Positions 34,782-44,530 of a stretch of 64,000 nt of DNA are shown in pieces (positions within the stretch are counted from its first letter, which is position 1; every line of letters begins with the position of its first letter). This DNA comes from an uncultured Agathobacter sp. Lineage in GTDB: Bacteria; Bacillota; Clostridia; Lachnospirales; Lachnospiraceae. Under the pieces are notes generated by a model that worked only from the letters and a program-made list of their open reading frames with translations, did not search any database and was not told the origin of the DNA. The stretch lies in contig CAKRLV010000012.1 in NCBI GenBank assembly GCA_934359755.1, positions 1 to 64,000 on the forward strand, in the 5' to 3' direction. A program made the position numbers and the translations under genes.

Positions 34782-35290
34782 TCCTCCAGATATGAATTTT
34801 TCCTTGAGAACCATCTCATCAGCCTATGTGCAAATACCAGATTCAGCGCAATAACTGCAGTTCCAATTAGACTGTAAATAATTACCTGATACGTGGAATA
34901 ATCAAGTAGCATCATGCTTTTGTAAATTACATATAGACTAATCGGCAGGGCAATAATACTTGTGATGAAAGCCGGTATATATTTTCTTATCACAACCGAC
35001 TGAACGATATGTACCAGAAAATGTAGAGTGCAACCAATGAAGCCACCAAGCCATAATGCATACCAATCGGTAACAATAGAAATGATGCAAAAGAAAATGC
35101 ATACGAGCAATTCTTCAAATACTGCAAATGCAAACCCCTCTGATGTCACCTGTTCATACGGTTTCAGAAATGCAGGGTACTTTTCTTTGAGGAATTCCCG
35201 ATTATGCTTCAACCAAGGAATATAGCCAATAATCTCCTCCATATCGTGAAATATAAACAACAATGGAAATAACCAAACATACTCTAACAT
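34778..35290 (-). CDS. HXXEE-domain membrane protein
   Basis: 170 residues with about five hydrophobic helices. The name-giving motif is at the N-terminus: LLFIFHDMEEIIGYIPW (His-x-x-Glu-Glu). A second conserved-looking His segment is CTLHFLVHIVQS, and EELLVC contributes another Glu pair. The polar residues inside helices suggest a membrane enzyme or metal site, but the function of this family is unknown. The ATG has aagggga upstream. Confidence 0.85.
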   Translation of the reverse strand: MLEYVWLFPLLFIFHDMEEIIGYIPWLKHNREFLKEKYPAFLKPYEQVTSEGFAFAVFEELLVCIFFCIISIVTDWYALWLGGFIGCTLHFLVHIVQSVVIRKYIPAFITSIIALPISLYVIYKSMMLLDYSTYQVIIYSLIGTAVIALNLVFAHRLMRWFSRKNSYLED

Positions 35291-35762
35291 ATTATTTTCC
35301 CCTTTTTATTCCAGCAATGCTATGGTTAGTTAAAACTAATTGAATTGTACCACATTTATGTCTATTATGTAAAGCACGCCATATTGGTCTTTCAGTTTTT
35401 TTGGTATGCAAATATTATCTGCTCCCTTCGAACCAATAAGCATATTTCATACTTCATGGGGCAAGTCCGATAAGTCTTATTTGCATAAATAGAATCTGCG
35501 ATTTTTCACTCATCGTAATTAAGGTGTCTAATCAAAATAAATACCGAAAGGAAACCCTTTATGTATAGTTTAAACACCTTAGCTATCGTATACAACACTA
35601 ATTTTAACAAACCCTGTATTGCTGGGCTTTTCAAGATATCAAAACGAAATATTCCTAACTTCCAAGGTATGGATAGCGCATTTTGAGTTCTAAAAAAATG
35701 TATATTATGTTATACTGAAAATGATTGTAAAACAAAATCAAAAGAAAAGAGGTGTTATGTAA
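35291..35762. other. 472-base gap before the ATPase-nuclease array
   Basis: No recognised gene. A 41-codon frame at 35561-35686 (plus strand, MYSLNTLAIVYN) has a gaaagga site eight bases upstream of its ATG but no recognisable product. The last 50 bases or so (from about 35711) are the shared leader seen before all four array genes: a TATACT box, an A-rich stretch, agaggtgtt, and ATGTAA before the start codon. Confidence 0.4.
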
Positions 35763-37337
35763 ATGGGAATATATTTTAATCCAAACAATATGAGTTTTTC
35801 ATCTGATAAGAACAGTAAAATATACGTCGATAAGACAATACTTATAGAGTATTTAAATGGTAATCTATGTAAAAATACCAAATGCCTTGCAGTAAGCCAT
35901 GCCAGACGATTTGGAAAATCTCATGCAGCGGGAATGATAGATGCGTACTACAGTTTAGGCTGCGATTCGACCAAATTGTTTGAGAATACAAAGCTTTCCC
36001 AAACACCTGATTATAAGAAATACATGAATAAGTATAATGTTATTCATTTGGATATTTCTTCGTTCTGGGACTTTCATAAGGATGATATTATTGAGACAAT
36101 AATTGAATACATCTGCGATGAATTAAAAGAGGAAGGACCAGCAGACATTGATTTTAGCAAAAGTATTAATTCAGTACTTGCACAGATTTACATGAAAACT
36201 AACATTCCATTCATAATAATTATCGATGAGTGGGACTGCATTATCAGAAACAGCGGAGATGAAAAGCTGGTTCATAAATATCTACAGTTTTTACACTCGC
36301 TTTTCAAGTCGGAAGAGTCGAAATCATTTTTGGCATTGGCATATATCACAGGAATTTTGCCTATAAAGAAAATCAAGGATGAATCGGCACTCAATAATTT
36401 TACAGAGTATACGATGATTGACTCATATCCAATCACACAATACTATGGATTTACGGAAGATGAAGTAAAAGACTTGTGTAAGCAGTATGATATGGATTTT
36501 GACAGTATGAAAGCTTGGTATAATGGATATTTGATAGATGATTTGCATATGTATAATCCTAATTCAGTATCGATGGCATTGACCAGACATAGATTTGATT
36601 CATACTGGAAGAACACATCGTCATTTGCATCCATAAACACCTTCATCACTATGAATTATGAAGGTCTGAAAGATGACATAATGACAATGCTTTCAGATGG
36701 GAAAGTCTATGTAAATCCAGATTCATTCCAAAATGATTTTTCTACAGTAGCATCAAAGGATGACGCACTTACAGCATTAATCCACTTGGGATATTTAGGA
36801 TATGACAGGGACGATCAAAGCGCATATATTCCGAATTATGAAGTGAAGAAAGCTTATCAGGCAGCACTAAGTACAGGAAGCTGGAAAGAAGTTGCTAAAT
36901 CTATATCAAGATGCGACGAACTGCTTCGAGCTACCATAAATAGTGACAATGAAAAGGTTGCCGAGCTTATTGAAATAGCCCATGACACTTACACTTCAAT
37001 ACTAAAATATAATGACGAGAACTCACTAAGCTGTGTTCTTACAATGGCATATTTCACAGCCCCAGGATATTACAATATCGTAAGGAAAATGCCAGCGATG
37101 AAAGGCTTTGCAGATTTTGTTTTTATACCAAGGGCAAACGCTGGAAAAAGACCAGCCATGGTAGTTGAACTAAAGTATAATCAGTCAGCAGATTCAGCCA
37201 TTACGCAGATAAAAGAAAAAAGATATCATGGTGTGCTGGAAGGATATAGTGACAAAATTCTTCTTGTCGGAATTAACTATGATGCAGAAGGAAAAGATAA
37301 TAAACATCATACATGTATAATTGAAGAGTGGAATTAA
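35763..37337 (+). CDS. AAA-ATPase/PD-(D/E)XK nuclease family protein, array copy 1
   Basis: 524 residues. The N-terminal AAA-ATPase_like domain has ARRFGKS (47-53) as the Walker A equivalent and IIIIDEWD (151-158) as Walker B. The C-terminal DUF1703 domain is a PD-(D/E)XK nuclease: Asp451, then Glu469-Leu-Lys471, with Gln482 beyond. All nuclease residues are intact. The natural substrate is unknown; the family is abundant in anaerobic gut bacteria. Copy 1 is the only one with its version of residues 104-149 (HKDDIIETIIEYIC). It shares residues 311-404 with copy 2. Start preceded by agaggtgtt and an ATGTAA mini-frame. Confidence 0.9.
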   Translation: MGIYFNPNNMSFSSDKNSKIYVDKTILIEYLNGNLCKNTKCLAVSHARRFGKSHAAGMIDAYYSLGCDSTKLFENTKLSQTPDYKKYMNKYNVIHLDISSFWDFHKDDIIETIIEYICDELKEEGPADIDFSKSINSVLAQIYMKTNIPFIIIIDEWDCIIRNSGDEKLVHKYLQFLHSLFKSEESKSFLALAYITGILPIKKIKDESALNNFTEYTMIDSYPITQYYGFTEDEVKDLCKQYDMDFDSMKAWYNGYLIDDLHMYNPNSVSMALTRHRFDSYWKNTSSFASINTFITMNYEGLKDDIMTMLSDGKVYVNPDSFQNDFSTVASKDDALTALIHLGYLGYDRDDQSAYIPNYEVKKAYQAALSTGSWKEVAKSISRCDELLRATINSDNEKVAELIEIAHDTYTSILKYNDENSLSCVLTMAYFTAPGYYNIVRKMPAMKGFADFVFIPRANAGKRPAMVVELKYNQSADSAITQIKEKRYHGVLEGYSDKILLVGINYDAEGKDNKHHTCIIEEWN

Positions 37338-37353
37338 ATAAATGCTAACTACA

Positions 37354-37455
37354 CAGAACCACTTAGGATAAGAGAAACTATTCAGAACCACCTAGGATAT
37401 TTAGGATAAGAGGAACAATTCAGAATCACCTAGGATATTTAGGATAAGAGAAACT
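37354..37455. repeat. 38-bp intergenic repeats after array copy 1
   Basis: Three units of the cagaaccacctaggata family: one of 29 bases, one of 38 and one truncated at 35. They lie back to back between copies 1 and 2, without unique spacers. Confidence 0.88.
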
Positions 37456-37531
37456 GGATACATCAAATGTATACTATGGTATACTGAAAATGATTGTAAA
37501 ACAAAATCAGAAGAAAAGAGGTGTTATGTAA

Positions 37532-39106
37532 ATGGGAATATATTTTAATCCAAACAATATGAGTTTTTCATCTGATAAGAACAGTAAAATATACGTAGAT
37601 AAGACAATGCTTATAGAGTATTTAAATGGCAATCTATGTAAAAATACCAAATGCCTTGCAGTAAGCCATGCCAGACGATTTGGAAAATCTCATGCAGCTG
37701 GAATGATAGATGCGTACTACAGTTTAGGCTGCGATTCCACAGAATTGTTTGAGGATACAAAGCTTTCCCAAACACCTGATTACAAGAAATACATGAATAA
37801 GTATAATGTTATTCATTTGGATATTTCTTCGTTCTGGGATAATTTTAAAGAAAATATTGTTGAAAAAATACAGGAATATATAGTAGATGAATTAAAGCAG
37901 GAGTTTGGTGATAAAGTCGATTTCACAAAGATGTTTAGTGTAGTCCTTATGTCTATATATAATTTGACAAATACACCATTTATAATAATTATCGATGAGT
38001 GGGACTGCATCATCAGAAATAGCGGAGATGAAAAGCTGATTCATAAATATCTACAGTTTTTACACTCGCTTTTCAAATCGGAAGAATCGAAATCATTTTT
38101 GGCATTAGCATATATCACAGGAATTTTGCCTATAAAGAAAATCAAGGATGAATCGGCACTCAATAATTTTACAGAGTACACGATGATTAAGTCCAAACCG
38201 ATTACGCAATACTACGGATTTACAGAAGATGAAGTAAAAGACTTGTGTAAGCAATATGATATGGATTTTGACAGTATGAAAGCCTGGTATAATGGCTATT
38301 TAATTGATGGACTTCATATGTATAATCCTAATTCTGTATCAATGGCGCTCAATAATCAGGATTTTGATTCATACTGGAAGAATACATCGTCGTTTGCATC
38401 CATAAACACCTTCATCACGATGAATTATGAAGGTCTGAAAGATGACATAATGACAATGCTTTCAGACGGGAAAGTCTATGTAAATCCAGATTCATTCCAG
38501 AATGATTTTTCTACAGTAGCATCAAAGGATGATGCACTTACAGCATTAATCCACTTGGGATATTTAGGATATGACAGGGACGATCAAAGCGCATATATTC
38601 CGAACTATGAAGTGAAGAAAGCTTATCAGGCAGCACTTAGTACAGGAAGCTGGAAGGAAGTTGCTAAATCTATATCAAGATGCGACGAATTGCTTCGAGC
38701 TACCATAAATGGGGACAATGAAAAGGTTGCCGAGCTTATTGAAATAGCCCACGACACTTACACTTCAGTGCTTAAATATAATGACGAAAACTCACTAAGC
38801 TGTGTCCTTACAATGGCATACTTTACAGCCCCTGGTTATTACAATATCGTAAGAGAAATGCCAGCGATGAAGGGTTTTGCAGATTTTGTTTTCATACCAA
38901 GGGCAAACGCAGGAAAAAGACCAGCCATGGTAGTTGAACTAAAGTATAATCAGTCGGCAGATTCAGCCATAACGCAGATAAAAGAAAAAAGATATCATGG
39001 TGTACTGGAAGGATATAGTGACAAAATTCTTCTTGTCGGAATCAATTATGATGCAGAAGGAAAAGATAATAAGCATCATACATGTATAATTGAAGAGTGG
39101 AATTAA
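37532..39106 (+). CDS. AAA-ATPase/PD-(D/E)XK nuclease family protein, array copy 2
   Basis: 524 residues, same length and motifs as copy 1, with Walker and nuclease residues intact. The N-terminal 100 residues and 311-404 follow copy 1 (VYVNPDSFQNDF, STGSWKEVAKSI). Residues 104-149 follow copies 3 and 4 (IVEKIQEYIVDELKQEF). Residues 271-277 are private (MALNNQD). It is thus a mosaic of the flanking copies. It has its own leader with TATACT, agaggtgtt and ATGTAA, so it is probably expressed independently. Confidence 0.9.
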   Translation: MGIYFNPNNMSFSSDKNSKIYVDKTMLIEYLNGNLCKNTKCLAVSHARRFGKSHAAGMIDAYYSLGCDSTELFEDTKLSQTPDYKKYMNKYNVIHLDISSFWDNFKENIVEKIQEYIVDELKQEFGDKVDFTKMFSVVLMSIYNLTNTPFIIIIDEWDCIIRNSGDEKLIHKYLQFLHSLFKSEESKSFLALAYITGILPIKKIKDESALNNFTEYTMIKSKPITQYYGFTEDEVKDLCKQYDMDFDSMKAWYNGYLIDGLHMYNPNSVSMALNNQDFDSYWKNTSSFASINTFITMNYEGLKDDIMTMLSDGKVYVNPDSFQNDFSTVASKDDALTALIHLGYLGYDRDDQSAYIPNYEVKKAYQAALSTGSWKEVAKSISRCDELLRATINGDNEKVAELIEIAHDTYTSVLKYNDENSLSCVLTMAYFTAPGYYNIVREMPAMKGFADFVFIPRANAGKRPAMVVELKYNQSADSAITQIKEKRYHGVLEGYSDKILLVGINYDAEGKDNKHHTCIIEEWN

Positions 39107-39122
39107 ATAAATGCTAACTACG

Positions 39123-39300
39123 CAGAACCACTTAGGATAAGAGGAACTATTTAGAACCACCTAGGATATTTAGGATAAGAGGAACTATTCAGAACCACCT
39201 AGGATATTTAGGGTAAGAGGAACTATTCAGAACCACCTAGGATATTTAGGGTAAGAGGAACTATTCAGAACCACCTAGGACACTTAGGATAAGAGAAACT
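39123..39300. repeat. 38-bp intergenic repeats after array copy 2
   Basis: Five units: 29 bases (39123-39151), three of 38 (39152-39265) and a final 35-base unit. Each contains cctaggata and aggaactatt. They are contiguous, with no spacers, so they are not CRISPR repeats. Confidence 0.9.
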
Positions 39301-39360
39301 AGATATGGTATACTGAAAATGATTGTAAAACAAAATCAGAAGAAAAGAGGTGTTATGTAA

Positions 39361-40935
39361 ATGGGAATATATTTTAATCCAAACAATATGAGTTTTTCAT
39401 CTGATAAGAACAGTAAAATATACGTAGATAAGACAATGCTTATAGAGTATTTAAATGGCAATCTATGTAAAAATACCAAATGCCTTGCAGTAAGCCATGC
39501 CAGACGATTTGGAAAATCTCATGCAGCTGGAATGATAGATGCGTACTACAGTTTAGGCTGCGATTCCACAGAATTGTTTGAGGATACAAAGCTTTCCCAA
39601 ACACCTGATTACAAGAAATACATGAATAAGTATAATGTTATTCATTTGGATATTTCTTCGTTCTGGGATGATTTTAAACAAAATATTGTTGAAAAAATAC
39701 AGGAATATGTAGTAGACGAATTAAAGCAGGAGTTTGTGGATAAAGTCGATTTCACAAAGAAGCTTAGTGTAGTCCTTATGTCTATATATAATATGACAAA
39801 TACACCATTTATAATAATCATCGATGAGTGGGATTGCATCATCAGAAACAGCGGAGATGAAAAGCTGATTCATAAATATCTACAGTTTTTACACTCGCTT
39901 TTCAAATCGGAAGAGTCGAAATCATTTTTGGCATTGGCATATATCACAGGAATTTTGCCTATAAAGAAAATCAAGGATGAATCGGCACTCAATAATTTTA
40001 CAGAGTACACGATGATTAAGTCCAAACCGATTACGCAATACTACGGATTTACAGAAGATGAAGTAAAAGACTTGTGTAAGCAATATGATATGGATTTTGA
40101 CAGTATGAAAGCCTGGTATAATGGCTATTTAATTGATGGACTTCATATGTATAATCCTAATTCAGTATCTACGGCATTGACCAGACATAGACTTGATTCA
40201 TACTGGAAGAACACATCGTCGTTTGATTCGATAAATACTTTCATCACTATGAATTATGAAGGGCTGAAAGATGATATAATGACAATGCTATCAGGCAAAA
40301 AAGTGATGATAGACACAAGGTCATTTAGGAATGATTTTTCTGAAATAAATTCTAAGGATGACGCATTAACAGCACTTATTCATTTGGGATATTTAGGATA
40401 TGATATTGATAGAAAAAGCGGATTTATTCCGAATTATGAAGTATCGGAAGCATTTCAGATGGCTTTAAAAGATGGGGAGTGGAAAGAGATAGCGAAAGCT
40501 ATATCAAGATGCGACGAACTGTTGATGGCAACAATTGACGAGGATGCTGAAAAAGTAGCAGAGATTGTAGAGCAGGCCCATGATACCTACACTTCAATAC
40601 TAAAATATAATGACGAGAACTCACTAAGCTGTGTTCTTACAATGGCATATTTTACAGCACCTGGTTATTACAATATCGTAAGGGAAATGCCAGCGATGAA
40701 GGGCTTTGCAGACTTTGTTTTCATACCAAGGGCAAACGCAGGAAAAAGACCAGCCATGGTTGTTGAACTAAAGTATAATCAGTCGGCAGATTCAGCCATA
40801 ACGCAGATAAAAGAAAAAAGATATCATGGTGTGCTGGAAGGATATAGTGACAAAATTCTTCTTGTCGGAATTAACTATGATGCAGAAGGAACAGACAATA
40901 AGCATCATACATGTATAATTGAAGAGTGGAATTAA
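39361..40935 (+). CDS. AAA-ATPase/PD-(D/E)XK nuclease family protein, array copy 3
   Basis: 524 residues, motifs intact. Residues 1-100 match copy 2 essentially exactly. Residues 104-149 match copy 4, and residues 311-404 are the alternative version shared only with copy 4 (KVMIDTRSFRNDF, KDGEWKEIAKAI). The C-terminal nuclease domain (about 405-524) is nearly identical in all four. The shared leader with an ATGTAA mini-frame is present. Confidence 0.9.
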   Translation: MGIYFNPNNMSFSSDKNSKIYVDKTMLIEYLNGNLCKNTKCLAVSHARRFGKSHAAGMIDAYYSLGCDSTELFEDTKLSQTPDYKKYMNKYNVIHLDISSFWDDFKQNIVEKIQEYVVDELKQEFVDKVDFTKKLSVVLMSIYNMTNTPFIIIIDEWDCIIRNSGDEKLIHKYLQFLHSLFKSEESKSFLALAYITGILPIKKIKDESALNNFTEYTMIKSKPITQYYGFTEDEVKDLCKQYDMDFDSMKAWYNGYLIDGLHMYNPNSVSTALTRHRLDSYWKNTSSFDSINTFITMNYEGLKDDIMTMLSGKKVMIDTRSFRNDFSEINSKDDALTALIHLGYLGYDIDRKSGFIPNYEVSEAFQMALKDGEWKEIAKAISRCDELLMATIDEDAEKVAEIVEQAHDTYTSILKYNDENSLSCVLTMAYFTAPGYYNIVREMPAMKGFADFVFIPRANAGKRPAMVVELKYNQSADSAITQIKEKRYHGVLEGYSDKILLVGINYDAEGTDNKHHTCIIEEWN

Positions 40936-40950
40936 ATAAATGCTAACTAT

Positions 40951-40985
40951 TCAGAACCACTTAGGATACTTAGGATAAGAGAAAC
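40951..40985. repeat. Single 35-base unit after array copy 3
   Basis: One copy of the same intergenic unit, with cacttaggatacttaggat, between copies 3 and 4. Confidence 0.75.
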
Positions 40986-41063
40986 TGGATACATCAAATG
41001 TATACTATGGTATACTGAAAATAATTGCAAAGCAAAAATCAGAAGAAAAGAGGTGTTATGTAA

Positions 41064-42638
41064 ATGGGAATATATTTTAATCCGAATAATGGAAGCTTTA
41101 TGAAGGATAGAAATTATGAAATATATGTTGATAAGACGGAGTTAATAACTTATCTGAATAAGTACATCGGAACACCTAGAAACTGCCTTGCAGTAAGCCA
41201 TGCCAGACGATTTGGAAAATCTCATGCAGCTGGAATGATAGATGCGTACTATAGTCTAGGCTGCGATTCGACCAAATTGTTTGAGAATACAAAGATTTCC
41301 CAAACACCTGATTACAAGAAATACATGAATAAGTATAATGTTATTCATTTGGATATTTCTTCGTTCTGGGATGATTTTAAACAAAATATTGTTGAAAAAA
41401 TACAGGAATATGTAGTAGACGAATTAAAGCAGGAGTTTGTGGATAAAGTCGATTTCACAAAGAAGCTTAGTGTAGTCCTTATGTCTATATATAATATGAC
41501 AAATACACCATTTATAATAATCATCGATGAGTGGGATTGCATCATCAGAAACAGCGGAGATGAAAAGCTGATTCATAAATATCTACAGTTTTTACACTCG
41601 CTTTTCAAATCGGAAGAGTCGAAATCATTTTTGGCATTGGCATATATCACAGGAATTTTGCCTATAAAGAAAATCAAGGATGAATCGGCACTCAATAATT
41701 TTATGGAGTACACGATGATTAATTCATATCCGATCACACAATACTATGGATTTACAGAGGAAGAAGTAAAAGACTTGTGTAAGCAGTATGATATGGATTT
41801 TGACAGTATGAAAGCCTGGTATAATGGTTATTTAATTGATGGACTTCATATGTATAATCCTAATTCAGTATCGATGGCATTAACCAGACATAGACTTGAT
41901 TCATACTGGAAGAACACATTGTCATTTGATTCGATAAATACTTTCATCACTATGAATTACGAAGGTCTGAAAGATGATATAATGACAATGCTATCAGGTA
42001 AAAAAGTGATGATAGACACAAGGTCATTTAGAAATGATTTTTCTGACATAAATTCTAAAGATGATGCGTTAACAGCACTTATTCATTTGGGATATTTAGG
42101 ATATGATATTGATAGAAAAAGCGGATTTATTCCAAATTATGAAGTGTCCGAAGCATTTCGGATGGCTTTAAAAGATGGAGAGTGGAAAGAGATAGCGAAA
42201 GCTATATCAAGATGCGACGAACTGTTGATGGCAACAATTGACGAGGATGCTGAAAAAGTAGCAGAGATTGTAGAGCTGGCACATGATACCTACACTTCAA
42301 TACTAAAATATAATGATGAGAACTCACTAAGCTGTGTCCTTACAATGGCATATTTTACAGCACCTGGTTATTACAATATCGTAAGGAAAATGCCAGCGAT
42401 GAAAGGCTTTGCAGACTTTGTTTTCATACCACGAGCAAACGCAGGAAAAAGACCAGCCATGGTAGTTGAACTAAAGTATAATCAGTCGGCAGATTCAGCC
42501 ATAACGCAGATAAAAGAAAAAAGATATCATGGTGTACTGGAAGGATATAGTGACAAGATTCTTCTTGTGGGAATTAATTATGATGCAGAAGGAAAAGATA
42601 ATAAGCATCATACATGTATAATTGAAGAATGGAATTGA
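41064..42638 (+). CDS. AAA-ATPase/PD-(D/E)XK nuclease family protein, array copy 4
   Basis: 524 residues, motifs intact. Residues about 10-40 differ from all other copies (GSFMKDRNYEIYVDKTEL, NKYIGTPRN). From CLAVSHARRFGKS onward it rejoins copy 3 and stays with it through 311-404. The sharp switch from divergent to near-identical sequence within a few codons points to recombination or gene conversion rather than steady divergence. A terminator follows at 42683-42712, ending the array. Confidence 0.9.
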   Translation: MGIYFNPNNGSFMKDRNYEIYVDKTELITYLNKYIGTPRNCLAVSHARRFGKSHAAGMIDAYYSLGCDSTKLFENTKISQTPDYKKYMNKYNVIHLDISSFWDDFKQNIVEKIQEYVVDELKQEFVDKVDFTKKLSVVLMSIYNMTNTPFIIIIDEWDCIIRNSGDEKLIHKYLQFLHSLFKSEESKSFLALAYITGILPIKKIKDESALNNFMEYTMINSYPITQYYGFTEEEVKDLCKQYDMDFDSMKAWYNGYLIDGLHMYNPNSVSMALTRHRLDSYWKNTLSFDSINTFITMNYEGLKDDIMTMLSGKKVMIDTRSFRNDFSDINSKDDALTALIHLGYLGYDIDRKSGFIPNYEVSEAFRMALKDGEWKEIAKAISRCDELLMATIDEDAEKVAEIVELAHDTYTSILKYNDENSLSCVLTMAYFTAPGYYNIVRKMPAMKGFADFVFIPRANAGKRPAMVVELKYNQSADSAITQIKEKRYHGVLEGYSDKILLVGINYDAEGKDNKHHTCIIEEWN

Positions 42639-42682
42639 AAAATGTAATTAAAATAAATGTAATTAAAATAAATTTAATCAAA

Positions 42683-42712
42683 GGGCTGTCCCGTGTGTTA
42701 AAGAGACAGCCC
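42683..42712. terminator. Terminator after the array
   Basis: An 8-bp GC-rich stem (gggctgtc at 42683-42690 with gacagccc at 42705-42712), loop of 14 bases, followed by aatttatttg. It may also serve the convergent alpha-glucosidase gene. Confidence 0.7.
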
Positions 42713-42754
42713 AATTTATTTGTAATTATGCCCGACGCCCGAAGCGTGGCACGA

Positions 42755-44422
42755 TTATACTTCCACCACAATCACTTCACAGCTATCAAGCTTTAGTTCA
42801 GGCGAAGCAATTTCACTTTTTCCAGAGTTCGACAAAAGTACCTGTCTGACTGGATGCTCCAGTGAGATGCTTACTGCATTTTCACCGAAATTAGCAGCAA
42901 TCAGAACTTCCTTATCTTCATCCTTGCGGTAATATGCCATAACCGAGTCCGTGTCCTGATAAGCAGGAATGAATTCTCCGTAGGTAAATACATTTTTGTA
43001 CTCGTTTGATTTACGAAGTGCTATGAGGCTGCGGTAGTAATTAAGCACTGAATCAGAAGCATTTTCCTGGCTTGCAACATTAATATTTTTATAATTTTCA
43101 TTTACTTTCAGCCATGGTGTTCCAGTGGTAAATCCAGCATTTGGTTCATCACTCCATTGCATTGGAGTTCTGGCATTATCACGGCTCATGCGGTTGCATA
43201 CTTCGAGTGCTTCTGCTTCCGACAAGCCAGCCTCGATTGCGGCATGATACTGATCCTTTGTGCCGATATCATTGTATTCGTCAATGCTATTCCATTTTGC
43301 ATTCATCATACCAATTTCCTGCCCCTGATAGACAAAAGGAATACCTCGCAAAAGGACACTTACAGTTCCAAGCATCTTAATGCCAGCGGGATTCTGGGCA
43401 TATTCAGGAAGGAAGCGAGATGCACCTCTTGGCTCGTCATGATTTTCAATTATATTGGCCTCCATTCCACATTTTTGAATGGTCAGCTGTGAGTTAATAA
43501 TGGTAGAACGCCATGTCTTAAAGACCATAGGTGGCGCGTCATACCATCCGTGTTCCCCATCACTTAACGAATGGGCACTGAAATCGAAAATAGTAGAAAA
43601 ATGTCCGTCATCACCGATGAATTCAGGGCGTTCATTTTCTTTCATGTTGAATACTTCTCCAACTGTAAAAGCATCGTATTTCTCAAAAGTATTATGTTTC
43701 ATATCCTCGAGGTAATCTCCGACGCCATTTACACTCTCGACCATTTTCCAGCAACTTGCCATTCCATCGGCACCGTCAGGTTCATAATCAGGAAAATTAA
43801 GATCCTTTTTTATATTCATAATGGCGTCAATTCTAAATCCGGCGAGTCCTTTATCGAGCCACCAGTTTATCATTTCATAAAGTTTCTTGCGCAGTGTTGG
43901 ATTTTCCCAGTTCAAATCAGGCTGCTCTTTGGCAAACATATGTAAGTAATACTTGTCTGTTCCAGGTACTGGTTCCCAGCAGCTGCCACCAAAATAAGAA
44001 CGATAGTTGCTAGGTGGATTGCCGTTTTTGCCTTTTCTGAAATAGAAGTAATCAGCGTATTCGCCGTCAGGATCGGCGAGAGCTTTCTGGAACCATTCAT
44101 GTTTGTCTGAGCAATGGTTGATTACAAGATCCATTATTATGTACATATTGCGTTTTTTTGCTTCTGCAAGTAATTCGTCGAATTCTTCCATTGTTCCGAA
44201 TTCTTCGGCAATTGCATAATAGTCAGATATATCGTATCCCTGGTCAACAAAAGGGGATTTGTAGATAGGGGACAGCCATATTATGTCGATACCGAGCTTT
44301 TTAAGATAATCAAGTTTGGAGATTATTCCTCTCAAATCACCGATACCGTCACCATTACTGTCCATAAAGCTTTTTGGATAAATCTGATATGCTACTTTGT
44401 CATGCCACCATTTCTTTGTCAT
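42755..44422 (-). CDS. GH13 alpha-glucosidase/oligo-1,6-glucosidase
   Basis: 555 residues from the ATG at 44422, which has gggaggg eight bases upstream; an ORF extension to 44518 has no site. The family start is MTKKWWHDKVAYQIYPKSFMD. Catalytic landmarks in order: GFRIDAIMNI (nucleophile Asp), FTVGEVF (acid/base Glu) and IENHDEPR (transition-state Asp). The QPDLNWENP segment is typical of the oligo-1,6-glucosidase/MalL group. It hydrolyses isomaltose-type or short malto-oligosaccharides in the cytoplasm. The divergent AraC-type regulator gene at 44668 probably controls it. Confidence 0.94.
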   Translation of the reverse strand: MTKKWWHDKVAYQIYPKSFMDSNGDGIGDLRGIISKLDYLKKLGIDIIWLSPIYKSPFVDQGYDISDYYAIAEEFGTMEEFDELLAEAKKRNMYIIMDLVINHCSDKHEWFQKALADPDGEYADYFYFRKGKNGNPPSNYRSYFGGSCWEPVPGTDKYYLHMFAKEQPDLNWENPTLRKKLYEMINWWLDKGLAGFRIDAIMNIKKDLNFPDYEPDGADGMASCWKMVESVNGVGDYLEDMKHNTFEKYDAFTVGEVFNMKENERPEFIGDDGHFSTIFDFSAHSLSDGEHGWYDAPPMVFKTWRSTIINSQLTIQKCGMEANIIENHDEPRGASRFLPEYAQNPAGIKMLGTVSVLLRGIPFVYQGQEIGMMNAKWNSIDEYNDIGTKDQYHAAIEAGLSEAEALEVCNRMSRDNARTPMQWSDEPNAGFTTGTPWLKVNENYKNINVASQENASDSVLNYYRSLIALRKSNEYKNVFTYGEFIPAYQDTDSVMAYYRKDEDKEVLIAANFGENAVSISLEHPVRQVLLSNSGKSEIASPELKLDSCEVIVVEV

Positions 44423-44530
44423 TATTTTGCCCTCCCAAATTGTTCTGCAATGTATTATACTGTCATTATAAGAACGAAATAGTACTTTTTCTTGCATGAT
44501 TTTGTCTTTGTATAACACAATAATGCTCTA

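Noticed and set aside
37354..39300. CRISPR-like repeat clusters between the array genes
   Set aside because: The 38-bp units are back to back without unique spacers, and no cas genes are in the window.
35763..42638. Four copies of an insertion sequence
   Set aside because: No transposase, terminal inverted repeats or target duplications are seen; the products are AAA-ATPase/DUF1703 proteins with individual leaders.
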